Shown here: positions 45,347 to 54,495 of the stretch, piece by piece | Layout: each line of letters begins with the position of its first letter | Position numbering within the stretch: position 1 is the stretch's first letter | Source of the DNA: Marinomonas spartinae | Lineage (GTDB): Bacteria; Pseudomonadota; Gammaproteobacteria; Pseudomonadales; Marinomonadaceae | Length of the DNA: 64,000 bases | Direction of reading: 5' to 3' | NCBI RefSeq assembly: GCF_900089775.1 | Contig: NZ_FLOB01000007.1 | Span: forward strand, 1 to 64,000 | Translations under genes and position numbers: made by a program | Notes under the pieces: model-generated | The model's input: the letters and a program-made list of their open reading frames with translations, nothing else | What the model was told of the DNA's origin: nothing | Database searches by the model: none

Positions 45347-45658
45347 CTACCCGCGTCCTCCTCCGTGACAATTAGGTGAAGCAGACACGTCAACTTGACG
45401 CTTCGACCATTCCTCAGGCGTAAAAAGATGCATTGCTAGTGCATGGATGAGAGTCATTTGTTTAGCTAGAGCACCGTATACCAACTGGTGGCGTTGCACT
45501 AGACGCTTGCCAGCAAACTGATCACTGACTAAAACCAACTTAAAATGGGACTCACTACCTTCTGGCACATTGTGCATATAGCTCTCATTCTCTAAATCGA
45601 GATACTGAGGAGAGAATGCCTCTTCTAAATGCCGCTTAATATCGTTTTGTATCTTCAT
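45347..45658 (-). CDS. bolA: BolA-family protein
   Basis: 103-aa BolA-fold protein. The central motif LVSDQFAGKRLVQRHQLVY with its invariant RH(Q/R) and the LIHALAMHLFTPEEW segment are typical. The C-terminus ends NCHGGGRG. BolA proteins work with monothiol glutaredoxins through a shared [2Fe-2S] cluster and can act as regulators of morphology and motility. It lies upstream of the STAS gene, 23 bp apart, so may share a transcript with the HsbA/HsbR-like pair. Confidence 0.92.
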   Translation of the reverse strand: MKIQNDIKRHLEEAFSPQYLDLENESYMHNVPEGSESHFKLVLVSDQFAGKRLVQRHQLVYGALAKQMTLIHALAMHLFTPEEWSKRQVDVSASPNCHGGGRG

Positions 45659-45764
45659 TATTATCTCGGTCTGTCTTTCAGTATAGCCATACTAGCTCTA
45701 TATTTTCCCTATATTTCCCAGTCATATAGTATTCGTGCCATTAATCCATGAATGACTCTGGCCA

Positions 45765-48700
45765 TTAAGCTGGGTTCAAAATGGAATCCATATCACCATT
45801 AAGTAAAGTTTGGCCCTTTTCTTTTGGGTAAGCCACGTCAATAGATACTGCACCCCCTTCACGCCACACACTGATCACGGTATCCATATTAGCCGCCATA
45901 ACAGCACGCTTATCATCGGGCGCTGCCGCAATAACCTGCAAACCAATATCTTTCATAAAGCCCATACAAGTAGACGTCTTAATCATATCTATTTTATTAA
46001 ACGCCTCATCAAACATAGCCAATGAGAAGCCACCGACAATGTCACCATCCATGGTCTCGTGTAATCGATAAGTCGTCGATAATGCCGCCGCGATTGCCAG
46101 ATAAAAAGGAATTTGGTGCTCCCCCCCCGACCCCGTTTGAATACGCTGACTTAATGTTGTCTTCTTATTGCCATCGGCATCAAGAATATCGACTTCAAAG
46201 TTATAAAACTTACGATAATCAGCCAAATCCTGCTGTTTCTCTTCGTCTGTAATCAATTCTTGAATCGCCGTAATAGCACGCAAATGCTCTGGATCGCCTG
46301 TCATTTCAGGGTCAAACAAACCGCCAACGTTGGCCTGATCTTGCGCACTAAAGCGATCAACCAAATCAAGAATATCTTTCATATCACCATTTGGGTAATA
46401 ACGGAACTGATAAGTTTCATTATTAAAGGGGCGACGTTTCAAGCTGTGATTAAGCTCTCTAATAATATGAGCGACCTGATCCAAGGAATCTTTAAGCTTT
46501 GACACGTAATCAGAACGGAAGGTTTCCTCGGCTTCGCGTCTAGCAAGCTCAGCACGTTTAGCGTATTTCGCCAGTTCTGTTTCACTTAACACGTCTATTT
46601 GGTAATTCACATAATGCTGAAACTCTTCAAATTTGGATTCCAAATAATCCAGCTGAATATCATTGTCCATATTCGCATTGTGGTATTTAGCATAATGATC
46701 AGCCACGTCCTTACGTACTTTTTGATCAAAGCTTCGTGACTTATCTTCTGCTTTTTCAGCACGACTGATGGCTTCTTTATAAATGGCGGCACCATTGACC
46801 ATGCTGTTTTCCAACAAGGCGTAACGCTCACTAGCAAACTCTGCATTATAAAGTGGGCTGGCAGTGAGTCGATTACGCTCTTCATCAAGAGCAGATAAGG
46901 CGGAGCTTAGCTGATTTTTCTGTGTGTTCAATGCACCGTATTGCTCGGAGATCTGTTGACGTTCGCGGTCTAATTTCTTCTGATCTAGCTCTACCGTTCC
47001 TATACGCACTTTGAGAGCTTCAATCTTGTCTTGCAAATCTTTATCATCATGTTGCTGAAGTTGAGCGATTTCCACTTCGACATTTTCAAGCTCTTGTGTC
47101 AGTCGAGTGACTGCATGGGTTGCATTATTCAATGTTTCAGCATCAAACTGATTACTGGCCATAACGCGCCCTAACAAGTTATCTGCTTGCTCTAAGCGCT
47201 GGTCAGACTTGAGATGATCCATCAACTCGCCACTTAATTTGGCCAATTGCTCTTCACGAGACTGCCTCATGCCATCAGTATTAATCCCCACCATCATATG
47301 GGGCACAGAACGGATAGTGGAAATACTACCAGACAACTTTAACATGCCATCTGCGGTCATCGCACTTTCTTCACGCAACAACTCTCGCTCTGTTTCCACC
47401 GGCTTAATGCCGCCTAAACGGCGATTCAAATACGCTTGAGCATGATCATTATTACATCGAATAAATTTGAGGGCCGAATTTCGATCACCACGGCTTAGCC
47501 ATAAGCGAGTTTGGGTTGTATCAACAACACGACACCCCATTAACTGGCGACGATGGGCACGGAAAATTCGAATCGCTTCTTCAGCATCATCTGGCTCTAC
47601 AATCAAAGCTTCCCGCTGAGCGCCTAAATACCCTTCAATTGAATCTTGCCATTTACGATCCGTCACCTCAGCCAAATGACTAAGAGGAGTTGCCGTAATC
47701 TGGGCATCTTTTAACAGTGCAATCAGACGTTTGGTGTTTGGGGATAATGGACTCACCCCACCTTTCAGGGAAGACACATCCGATTCAAGCTGCTTACACT
47801 CATCTTTTAAATTCAAAATCGTGCGGTTTAATTCTGAACGCTGCCTGAATACCAGAGATTTTTCAGCATCTAAACCTTCATTGAGCGCGCTCAAAAGCTG
47901 AGTTAACAGTTTTAAACTCCCTTCAATACGGCCATCTTCACCAATCAATCCAACATGCTGACTGATTTCTTTTACCAATGCATTTGTCTGTTTAGACAAT
48001 AAGTCCTCAAATGCTGACAAAGATGACATCAGCACAATAATTTGGCGGGCCTGAACAATGGCCTTTTGATCTTGTTGAGCCTGCAATATCAAGAACTTTT
48101 TATTCTGCTCTAACTGCTGAAGCTTAAGCCCAACATCGGAGTGCTCATACTGCTGTTCTAAGCGTAACAACTGCCCCTGTAATTGCTTAAGCAAATGCCC
48201 TTGAGTCGTCAACTCTTCATCAATCTCTTCTTCACGCTCTTTGTGAAGCTCATACTGATCTTGTATATCATCTTGCTTGGTACTTAATTCATCAAAACGC
48301 GCTTCTGTGGCAATCCAATGATAATTAATCGCCGTTTGTTCTTGTTGGTGTTTTTTCTCACACTCTTGCTGGATCAATTTGAGATCGTCAATACGTTTGG
48401 AGACTTCTTGTGTTTTGCTTTCAAGTTGACGATATTCATGGAGTGATTTTTGATAAGCCCCCACCTGAAGTGGTGCTTCTGCTAAAACGAAATCTTGAAC
48501 AAAACGCGTAGGCGAAGCAATAGGCACAAACTTTAAGGCGTTTTTAAAGTTCTTCAAGAAGCTATCAAGGGTAATCAACTGGTCCGCGCTCGGACTAAGC
48601 TCTTCCAAATAGCGATTGATGTATTGTGTTGCAGATGCACTGCCCGACTTAATATAAGGATCCAAGCAGGCTTTCTTCATATTTTCCCGCACTTCAATCC

Positions 48701-49181
48701 AAGGCTTAGCTTTATAGCTTTTGCCTTCCATCGCATCGATAAAGTCTTCTTTATGAACACCAAAGTTTGGTAACACATAACGACCCAAGGTGTCCTCTTC
48801 AGGAGACGCCAACGACGCACTTAGTGAGATACCGACCGTCGATTCTTTACCCGTGATGGAATCTTCGAACACTAAGGCCAGATAACTGATGGCATCTTGT
48901 CTTGGTTGAGCTCCCAAGCTTTTCGTATTGGCTTGGCCTGAGTCAATCATTCCTAAAATATAAGAGCGGATACTACGACCACTCGCCTTACCATCGTTTG
49001 CACTGGCGTTATAGTTAAGGTGACGCTTACTTGCCCCCGTTAAGACGGTTTGGATGGCGTCTAGAATCGACGATTTTCCAGAACCTGTTGGCCCGATAAT
49101 CGCGGTATTACCTCGGATATTGATTTCTTCTGCACCCAACAGGTACCAGTTTACCAATACAATTCGGTTTAACTTTTTCAT
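45765..49181 (-). CDS. mksB: SMC-like ATPase of MksB/JetC type
   Basis: 1138-aa condensin-type ATPase. The Walker A IGPTGSGKSSILDAIQ is at residues 29-44, and the C-terminal signature TGSGGEHQIPFYLAIAAALS and Walker B FSLAMFDEAFNKIDM are intact. Between them lie two long coiled-coil arms (about 260-520 and 660-920) with a hinge/zinc-free region around 520-660 (RQLMGCRVVDTTQTRLW). Length fits JetC of Wadjet better than the shorter MksB of P. aeruginosa. It is third in an operon after mksF and mksE, 15 bp from mksE. With MksE and MksF it should form a DNA-loop-extruding complex. The nuclease partner MksG/JetD is missing. Confidence 0.88.
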   Translation of the reverse strand: MKKLNRIVLVNWYLLGAEEINIRGNTAIIGPTGSGKSSILDAIQTVLTGASKRHLNYNASANDGKASGRSIRSYILGMIDSGQANTKSLGAQPRQDAISYLALVFEDSITGKESTVGISLSASLASPEEDTLGRYVLPNFGVHKEDFIDAMEGKSYKAKPWIEVRENMKKACLDPYIKSGSASATQYINRYLEELSPSADQLITLDSFLKNFKNALKFVPIASPTRFVQDFVLAEAPLQVGAYQKSLHEYRQLESKTQEVSKRIDDLKLIQQECEKKHQQEQTAINYHWIATEARFDELSTKQDDIQDQYELHKEREEEIDEELTTQGHLLKQLQGQLLRLEQQYEHSDVGLKLQQLEQNKKFLILQAQQDQKAIVQARQIIVLMSSLSAFEDLLSKQTNALVKEISQHVGLIGEDGRIEGSLKLLTQLLSALNEGLDAEKSLVFRQRSELNRTILNLKDECKQLESDVSSLKGGVSPLSPNTKRLIALLKDAQITATPLSHLAEVTDRKWQDSIEGYLGAQREALIVEPDDAEEAIRIFRAHRRQLMGCRVVDTTQTRLWLSRGDRNSALKFIRCNNDHAQAYLNRRLGGIKPVETERELLREESAMTADGMLKLSGSISTIRSVPHMMVGINTDGMRQSREEQLAKLSGELMDHLKSDQRLEQADNLLGRVMASNQFDAETLNNATHAVTRLTQELENVEVEIAQLQQHDDKDLQDKIEALKVRIGTVELDQKKLDRERQQISEQYGALNTQKNQLSSALSALDEERNRLTASPLYNAEFASERYALLENSMVNGAAIYKEAISRAEKAEDKSRSFDQKVRKDVADHYAKYHNANMDNDIQLDYLESKFEEFQHYVNYQIDVLSETELAKYAKRAELARREAEETFRSDYVSKLKDSLDQVAHIIRELNHSLKRRPFNNETYQFRYYPNGDMKDILDLVDRFSAQDQANVGGLFDPEMTGDPEHLRAITAIQELITDEEKQQDLADYRKFYNFEVDILDADGNKKTTLSQRIQTGSGGEHQIPFYLAIAAALSTTYRLHETMDGDIVGGFSLAMFDEAFNKIDMIKTSTCMGFMKDIGLQVIAAAPDDKRAVMAANMDTVISVWREGGAVSIDVAYPKEKGQTLLNGDMDSILNPA

Positions 49182-49196
49182 GTCTTGGTTCCTGTC

Positions 49197-49925
49197 CTAG
49201 TCTTCTTTTTTCGTCAATTCTGTCGTATCTGCACTGCTATTTGATTCTTTAGAGTCACTCACTGTATTGCCCCCATCATGACTCTCTTCCGGGTTGCTAG
49301 CCTGCTGAGCCTCTTCTGGCTCTAACTCAATGTCATCGTCCTCAGGGTCCACACCATTAAATGACTCCAATTGACGCAAGTAAGCCTCCGTCACGATCAA
49401 ACGCACGACTGGCGTGATATTAATGATCATATTTTTACTGTCTTCTTCGTATGTTTTGCCACGAATAATGACACCATGACGGCTAAACAAACTTAAAATG
49501 TCTTTAAAGCGGGTTTCTGTCGGAATTTCACGTTTCACCAGTTGCACATAGCGATCCAAAATCGTGTGCGTATTCGTAGCAACAAACCCATTATCGATTT
49601 CGAAGTTTTCCACTTTTTCTTCGTATATCTGGCGCAATACCAATAGAAAAAGAGTTTCATCAGTTTTTAAACGAACAAAAGCTTCACGTTGAACCGGTAA
49701 AACCCCGGCCAAACGCTCATTCTCGTTCACATACAGCTTCATACCAAGCGCATCAAATACATTGGAAAAATAATCATGATATGACTCAACCAATAAATAA
49801 TGCTTTCTTTGCCCATGCTTAAAGGCACTCACAAACTGGTTCGCAAGTATGAAGTTGGCGGTTTGTTGAAACTCTTGAGCGTCTTTTCCAGACTCCTCAA
49901 CCACTTTCTTTAATTCTCTAAGCAT
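49197..49925 (-). CDS. mksE: MksE/JetB (DUF4194) condensin subunit
   Basis: 242-aa protein of the MksE/JetB (DUF4194) group, which bridges the kleisin in Mks/Wadjet complexes through winged-helix domains. Visible DUF4194 features are HGQRKHYLLVESYHDYF, LRQIYEEKVENFEIDNGFV and LSLFSRHGVIIRGKTYEED. The C-terminal 45 residues are acidic and Ser/Asn-rich, probably disordered. The start ATG shares one base with the mksF stop (TAATG), so translation is coupled. Confidence 0.88.
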   Translation of the reverse strand: MLRELKKVVEESGKDAQEFQQTANFILANQFVSAFKHGQRKHYLLVESYHDYFSNVFDALGMKLYVNENERLAGVLPVQREAFVRLKTDETLFLLVLRQIYEEKVENFEIDNGFVATNTHTILDRYVQLVKREIPTETRFKDILSLFSRHGVIIRGKTYEEDSKNMIINITPVVRLIVTEAYLRQLESFNGVDPEDDDIELEPEEAQQASNPEESHDGGNTVSDSKESNSSADTTELTKKED

Positions 49926-51316
49926 TACGCCTGGCTCCTACGTACTACATTAAATTCACGACATTCTACAAAATCATGCACATCTAAATAGCGCTGTGTA
50001 AATTGTACTTCAAACGCTTTTTCTATCTTCTTCGCGGCTACCCCCAAAGAACCAACATAACGCAAATGGTCAAAGCACACCAAGTCTTCAACCGATTCAA
50101 TAGTGAAGTCTAAAATATGCTTGTTGTCTTGACTGTTCATTTGTCGTTCCAGATAACTTTGCAGCTTGGTCACCGTTACTTGACGCGCTTCGTGGAAGCG
50201 ACGCTGCTGATCTCTAAGCTTAATGGCATCAATAGAGACTTCGACGGGTGTCATTACTCTGGGTGGTGGTGGCTCTCGGCGTTTCATCGGCTGCGCAGCA
50301 GATTCCATCCCCACAATGCGAGAACCAATGACATTCTTTAAGGTTGGCAAGCGCTCGAACTTGGCTACATCAGAAATAATCCCCGATATTTTATTTGCCA
50401 TACCCGGACGAGAGCTGTCCATATAGCGAGCCGTATCTGCAGCCCGCTTTTCTAATCGATAACGGTATTCATCAATGCGATCCAAACGTTGTTCAATAGA
50501 ACTGAAAGTTTGAATGATGTCTTGACAGTCTTTTTCAACCAGAGCCTGAGCTTCTGCCATGGTGATTAACTGTTGATCCACATAACATTGGGCCACATCC
50601 CCCATTAAAGCGGGGTTGGACAAAAACTCCTGAGCATACTCTAGAATTTGCCGTCTAAAACGAAAAGGGTTATTACTGGTTTTGATGGTTTTATAGTCTG
50701 CGATTAAAATGCCTTCTACAAATAAATCAAAAAAACCAGCCACAATGGCTTTTGGATCACGACTTGAAAACAACTCTCTTTGTAAGCTACGAATCCCCAG
50801 CAGAATCTGATTAAGGTGGGCCGAGAAATCCCGCGATGCTTCAGCGGATTGACTCAAAGTCACCCCACGCTCTTTGGGGTGTTTCGCAACGGATTCCAAG
50901 TTACTTAGAATACTGAGTACGGTGGCACCATAGTTGCGTTTACCATGACGACTAATTTCCACCAAAGCACGCAACAACATAGAAATTTGTGGTGTCATTA
51001 AGACACTAACACGGTACAACTCTTGCTCTTCGACAAGCCATCCGGTATTGACGAGTCGATGATAGATCCTCAACGCGTAATCATGAATGGTTTTAGGCGA
51101 TTCAAACGATTCTTTCTGATCATCGTGCCAAGCATAACTGTCTAAGTTATGCAGAGTATCTTCAATCGCTTCGATAATGGTCGATTTTTCTTTAATGGGA
51201 TCTTCAGCGTGGTCATAAAAAACCTCTGCTAAATCGTACAATACCGCTTCAATTAAACCACGGTTTGAGCCAGATAGTGCTTGGAAAATCTCATCAGGAA
51301 GGTGTCTAAAAAGCAT
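49925..51316 (-). CDS. mksF: MksF/JetA kleisin-like subunit
   Basis: 463-aa protein of the JetA/MksF group (kleisin of Mks/Wadjet complexes). The N-terminal winged-helix region begins MLFRHLPDEIFQALSGSNR, the middle helical region holds the conserved GFFDLFVEGILIADYKT and SNNPFRFRRQILEY segments, and a proline-rich linker (EPPPPRVMTP) precedes a C-terminal winged helix. First gene of the operon. Upstream, cbiX lies 35 bp away on the same strand but with unrelated function. Confidence 0.87.
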   Translation of the reverse strand: MLFRHLPDEIFQALSGSNRGLIEAVLYDLAEVFYDHAEDPIKEKSTIIEAIEDTLHNLDSYAWHDDQKESFESPKTIHDYALRIYHRLVNTGWLVEEQELYRVSVLMTPQISMLLRALVEISRHGKRNYGATVLSILSNLESVAKHPKERGVTLSQSAEASRDFSAHLNQILLGIRSLQRELFSSRDPKAIVAGFFDLFVEGILIADYKTIKTSNNPFRFRRQILEYAQEFLSNPALMGDVAQCYVDQQLITMAEAQALVEKDCQDIIQTFSSIEQRLDRIDEYRYRLEKRAADTARYMDSSRPGMANKISGIISDVAKFERLPTLKNVIGSRIVGMESAAQPMKRREPPPPRVMTPVEVSIDAIKLRDQQRRFHEARQVTVTKLQSYLERQMNSQDNKHILDFTIESVEDLVCFDHLRYVGSLGVAAKKIEKAFEVQFTQRYLDVHDFVECREFNVVRRSQA

Positions 51317-51351
51317 CCATTATGCTCCAAAGGTAGAGAGTAAAGTCAGCA

Positions 51352-51732
51352 TTAATTGTTTTGTCCCAAATGGTGTGCAATTACCTGATCCATGGCCTGT
51401 TTGACAATGTCATCCTCACCAATAGGAGACAGCAACTCTATCTCTAAGTCATCACGTTTTAGACTTTCTATTTGAGCAGGCACGTCATGACGCAAATGGC
51501 GACCTACCGCGAAAAACAATGGCAAAACAGCCACCTTTTTAACATGCTTATCTAAATGTTGCACAACGTATTCCAAACTGGGCTCTGTTAACTCCATATA
51601 AGCCAAACTTGAGCGCTCTGCACCGAAACGAGAAATCGCTCGATCATATAAAGACTCGAAAGGCTTCTTCCACGTCGGATCTGGGCTTCCATGTGCAAGA
51701 AGTATGATGTGATCGTATTCTTTGCGTAGCAT
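51352..51732 (-). CDS. CbiX/SirB-type sirohydrochlorin chelatase
   Basis: 126-aa small CbiX. The metal ligands are in LLAHGSPDP (His) and FFAVGRHLRHDVP (His), and the conserved AYMELTEPSLEYVV segment is present. It inserts Co or Fe into sirohydrochlorin for cobalamin or siroheme synthesis. The short single-domain size is that of CbiX-S, thought to act as a homodimer. No other cobalamin or siroheme gene is near, and the link to the mks operon is probably positional only. Confidence 0.9.
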   Translation of the reverse strand: MLRKEYDHIILLAHGSPDPTWKKPFESLYDRAISRFGAERSSLAYMELTEPSLEYVVQHLDKHVKKVAVLPLFFAVGRHLRHDVPAQIESLKRDDLEIELLSPIGEDDIVKQAMDQVIAHHLGQNN

Positions 51733-51932
51733 TGTGATACCTAATGTTTCTTAATCCTCCCATTTTAGCCATCATAGGGTAGAAAAAGAAGGCGTTTCTA
51801 GAAAAAGCTTACTTAACTGTACAATAGTTAAACCACTTTCGGGTTTTTTTGCTTTTCTATGGAACGCATTGATCCCATTTCCTTTTTTTTGCGTAATTAT
51901 TCTTGTGTTTGAAAACAACTAAGGCCATAAAA

Positions 51933-52820
51933 ATGAAGATATTGGTATCTGGAGCAACAGGTTTTATAGGACGCTCACTTATCCCCGCTCTGCAAAAAGC
52001 CGGACATCAAGTATATGCACTAGTGCGTAAAACAGACAGCCGGCTAGATAAAAGTATCCCTCAGTTTACGATTAATACATTAGCAGAACTGAGTGAACCA
52101 ATGGACGTCTTAATTAATTTAGCAGGCGAAGGCATCGCGGATAAACCGTGGAGTAAAAAGCGCAAACAAATCCTTTTTGATAGCCGTGTAAAACTAACCA
52201 AGCAGATTCAACAAGCACTCAAACATTGCCCCAAACTGATTATCTCTATGTCGGCAGTCGGATTGTATGGAAGCGACTCAAACCAAACCTATCATGAAGA
52301 GACGACTTTACCGACAGATGGCTTTGCTCATGAGATTTGCCAAGCTTGGGAAGAAGCTGCACACGACTTTGCAACGCACGGTGCACGCCTAGTTATTTTT
52401 CGGCTTGGTGTTGTATTGGGCCCTAACGGTGGTGCCTTAGACAAGATGCGCCCCGCTTATTTATTTGGCTTGGGAGGAAAAATTGGCCGCGGCAATCAAT
52501 GGTTTTCTTGGGTACACATTGACGATGTTATCAAGGCTATTAATCAAGCCCTATCGGATGAAAAAATGCAGGGAGCATATAACCTAGTTGCGCCAGAACT
52601 CATTCAGCAGAAAACCTTTGCAAAGTCTTTTGCAACGTCACTCAACCGCCCTGCTATCTTTCCTCTGCCAGCTTTTATCTTGGAACTGACTCTGGGCGAC
52701 ATGGCAAGCCTACTAACAAAAGGCCCTAAAATTCTCCCGACTCGATTAACAAATGAGGGGTTTGAATTTGCTTATCCAACGATTGATAGCGCCCTAATAG
52801 CGGTTCAAAATCAGCGTTAG
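51933..52820 (+). CDS. TIGR01777-family NAD-dependent epimerase (YfcH-like)
   Basis: 295-aa short-chain dehydrogenase-like sugar epimerase homologue. The NAD motif is ILVSGATGFIGRSLIPAL (residues 3-20), followed by LINLAGEGIADKPWSKKRKQ, a YfcH signature, and RLGVVLGPNGGALDKM. The C-terminal DUF1731 region begins AYNLVAPELI. I use ATG 51933 behind AAGG; an upstream TTG (51903) adds ten residues without a ribosome site. Substrate unknown. It ends 10 bp from the convergent zinc-ribbon gene. Confidence 0.9.
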   Translation: MKILVSGATGFIGRSLIPALQKAGHQVYALVRKTDSRLDKSIPQFTINTLAELSEPMDVLINLAGEGIADKPWSKKRKQILFDSRVKLTKQIQQALKHCPKLIISMSAVGLYGSDSNQTYHEETTLPTDGFAHEICQAWEEAAHDFATHGARLVIFRLGVVLGPNGGALDKMRPAYLFGLGGKIGRGNQWFSWVHIDDVIKAINQALSDEKMQGAYNLVAPELIQQKTFAKSFATSLNRPAIFPLPAFILELTLGDMASLLTKGPKILPTRLTNEGFEFAYPTIDSALIAVQNQR

Positions 52821-52830
52821 TGCTTTTTCT

Positions 52831-53340
52831 TTATCTCTTTTTCCTAAGCACTGGCATGCCATTATCATCATTCAAGGTGTGGGTGCATTTGGGATATTGA
52901 ATACAGCCCCAAAAATAGCCATTTTTGCTTTTTTTCCTGACCAAATAATGGCCACACTCTCGACAAGGATATTTTTTACTACTGGCCGGCACGCCATTGT
53001 CATCTTCAACAGTGATTTTACAATCGGGATAATTGCTACACCCCCAAAAGACATTATCCTTAAAAGATTTGCGCCTCAATGGTGAATGGCAAGCAGGGCA
53101 TAAATAACGCTTTGCTCTTATTGGCTTACCCGCTTCATCATTGGCCGTGTAATCACAAGCAGGATAAGACTCACACCCCCAAAAAAAACCATTTTTCCCT
53201 TCCTTACGGAGCAAAAAATTACTGCACTTAGGGCAGCGATAATGGACTTTCGGAGCCACTATACGCACATCATCTTGGGAGAGAAACTCTTGCTCCCAAT
53301 GACTTGCTGGTAAGTCATTTTTATCGTCGTATCCTGCCAT
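52831..53340 (-). CDS. Triple zinc-ribbon protein (topoisomerase I C-terminal-like)
   Basis: 169-aa protein with three tandem zf-C4 topoisomerase repeats of about 40-45 residues each. Each has CxxC, then FFWGC or FWGC, then YPxC: CPKCSNFLLRKEGKNG, CPACHSPLRRKSF and CRECGHYLVRKKSK start the three. The same module forms the single-strand DNA-binding tail of topoisomerase I, and stand-alone versions (YrdD-like) exist. The first 35 residues are acidic and lack the motif. DNA-binding is expected; the role is not known. Confidence 0.9.
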   Translation of the reverse strand: MAGYDDKNDLPASHWEQEFLSQDDVRIVAPKVHYRCPKCSNFLLRKEGKNGFFWGCESYPACDYTANDEAGKPIRAKRYLCPACHSPLRRKSFKDNVFWGCSNYPDCKITVEDDNGVPASSKKYPCRECGHYLVRKKSKNGYFWGCIQYPKCTHTLNDDNGMPVLRKKR

Positions 53341-53368
53341 TATAATCCACTTTCACCGCCCAGATGGG

Positions 53369-53740
53369 TCACTCTCCCGCTTCTGTGCGTATTTTCTGAG
53401 CACCATCACGGGCCGCATCAGCCGCCTTACCGCCCAGCTCTTTCATTTTCTTCCAGACAGAGGAACCAACTTCTTTGCTTTTTTCCGCCGCAGCTTTACC
53501 ATATTTAGAGGCATTTTTAGATGCTTTATCTGCAATAACACCACTTTTTTCTTTCGTAATTTGCCAAGCCTTCTCACCTTTTTCAGCGGCTATTTTTCCG
53601 TATTTTGAGGCTTTTTCCGTAGTAATATGCCAAGCTTTATCGGCCTTTTCTTTCAAGGTCGTTGGCGCACTTTGATCTGCAGCCTGAGCAAAAGGAACAA
53701 AAAACAATAATAAAGAAAACATAACCGCCAAAATTCGCAT
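53369..53740 (-). CDS. Exported LEA-like repeat protein
   Basis: Starts at ATG 53740 (GAGGTG five bases upstream), giving about 123 aa; an ATG at 53752 overlaps the HAD stop. The signal peptide MRILAVMFSLLLFFVPFAQA is cleaved after AQA. The mature part is a lysine/alanine-rich helical repeat: units such as KAWHITTEKASKYGKIAAEK recur as KAWQITKEK and KNASKYGKAAAEK, and the pattern continues to the C-terminus with a VWKKMKELGG unit. This resembles LEA-type or apolipoprotein-like helices seen in desiccation or membrane-stabilising proteins. Periplasmic, function unknown. Confidence 0.7.
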   Translation of the reverse strand: MRILAVMFSLLLFFVPFAQAADQSAPTTLKEKADKAWHITTEKASKYGKIAAEKGEKAWQITKEKSGVIADKASKNASKYGKAAAEKSKEVGSSVWKKMKELGGKAADAARDGAQKIRTEAGE

Positions 53741-53748
53741 AGAACACC

Positions 53749-54495
53749 TCATAATAAATTGTCAGAATGACTTAACCAAGAAAGAAGAGAATCAATAGTT
53801 TCAAGTGTGACTAAATCAGGATATTTAACTAAGTCTTTTTCTAAGACTTGCTCATGAGCCCATGTACAATGATAGGGAACATGAATAGCTTGCGCTCCAA
53901 CATCCAATACCGGAAGCACATCAGACTTCAGTGAATTACCCACCATAAGAAAGCCTTGTTTATCAATCTTATGCTTCTCCAGAATCCGCTGGTAAGCCAT
54001 TGGTGTCTTATCACTCACCACTTCAATGTGATCAAAATATTTCACTAATCCAGAACGAGAGACCTTTCCTTCTTGATCCAACAAATCGCCCTTAGTGATC
54101 ACCATTAGCTGATAATCCCCTTGCAATTTGCTCAAAACGGTCTCGACATGATCAATAAGCTCAATGGGAGCGGACAGCATGGTGCGCGCAAGCTCAATAA
54201 TCTGATGTATCTTTGTGCCTGTTATGCGTCCTTCTGTCAGCTCAATAGCTGACTCAATCATTGATAATGTAAAGCCTTTAATACCATAGCCAAAATACTT
54301 TAAGTTTCGCACTTGTACTGCCCCCAGATGGGAACGAATGTAGTGCTCATTATGATAGCTGGACAATATCTCAATAAAGGTATCTTGCGCATGATTAAAA
54401 ATATCTTCATTACGCCATAGCGTGTCGTCCGCATCAAAAGCAATTACCTTAATAGACGAACTCGCTGTTTGGGAGTTTGTGTCACTATTCGCCAT
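53749..54495 (-). CDS. HAD-family hydrolase
   Basis: 248-aa HAD protein. Motif I AFDADDTLWRNED, motif II VITKGDLLDQ, motif III DKTPMAYQRILEKH, motif IV FLMVGNSLKSDVLP. Aspartate of motif IV is present, but the usual GD is GN. The family is often annotated as YjjG-like or phosphoglycolate phosphatase-like; substrate unknown. It starts directly after hemH (1 bp) and its stop overlaps the ATG upstream of the LEA-like gene, suggesting a hemH-HAD-LEA operon. Confidence 0.86.
   Translation of the reverse strand: MANSDTNSQTASSSIKVIAFDADDTLWRNEDIFNHAQDTFIEILSSYHNEHYIRSHLGAVQVRNLKYFGYGIKGFTLSMIESAIELTEGRITGTKIHQIIELARTMLSAPIELIDHVETVLSKLQGDYQLMVITKGDLLDQEGKVSRSGLVKYFDHIEVVSDKTPMAYQRILEKHKIDKQGFLMVGNSLKSDVLPVLDVGAQAIHVPYHCTWAHEQVLEKDLVKYPDLVTLETIDSLLSWLSHSDNLL

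Noticed and set aside
46607..46888. 93-residue ORF inside mksB in another frame
   Set aside because: It is contained within a well-supported long gene and shows no independent start signal.
45765..51316. Complete Wadjet plasmid-defence system
   Set aside because: The JetD/MksG nuclease is missing on both sides; only the condensin part is supported.
53475..53675. 66-residue plus-strand ORF opposite the LEA-like gene
   Set aside because: It is the mirror of the low-complexity repeat in the real minus-strand gene, with no ribosome site.
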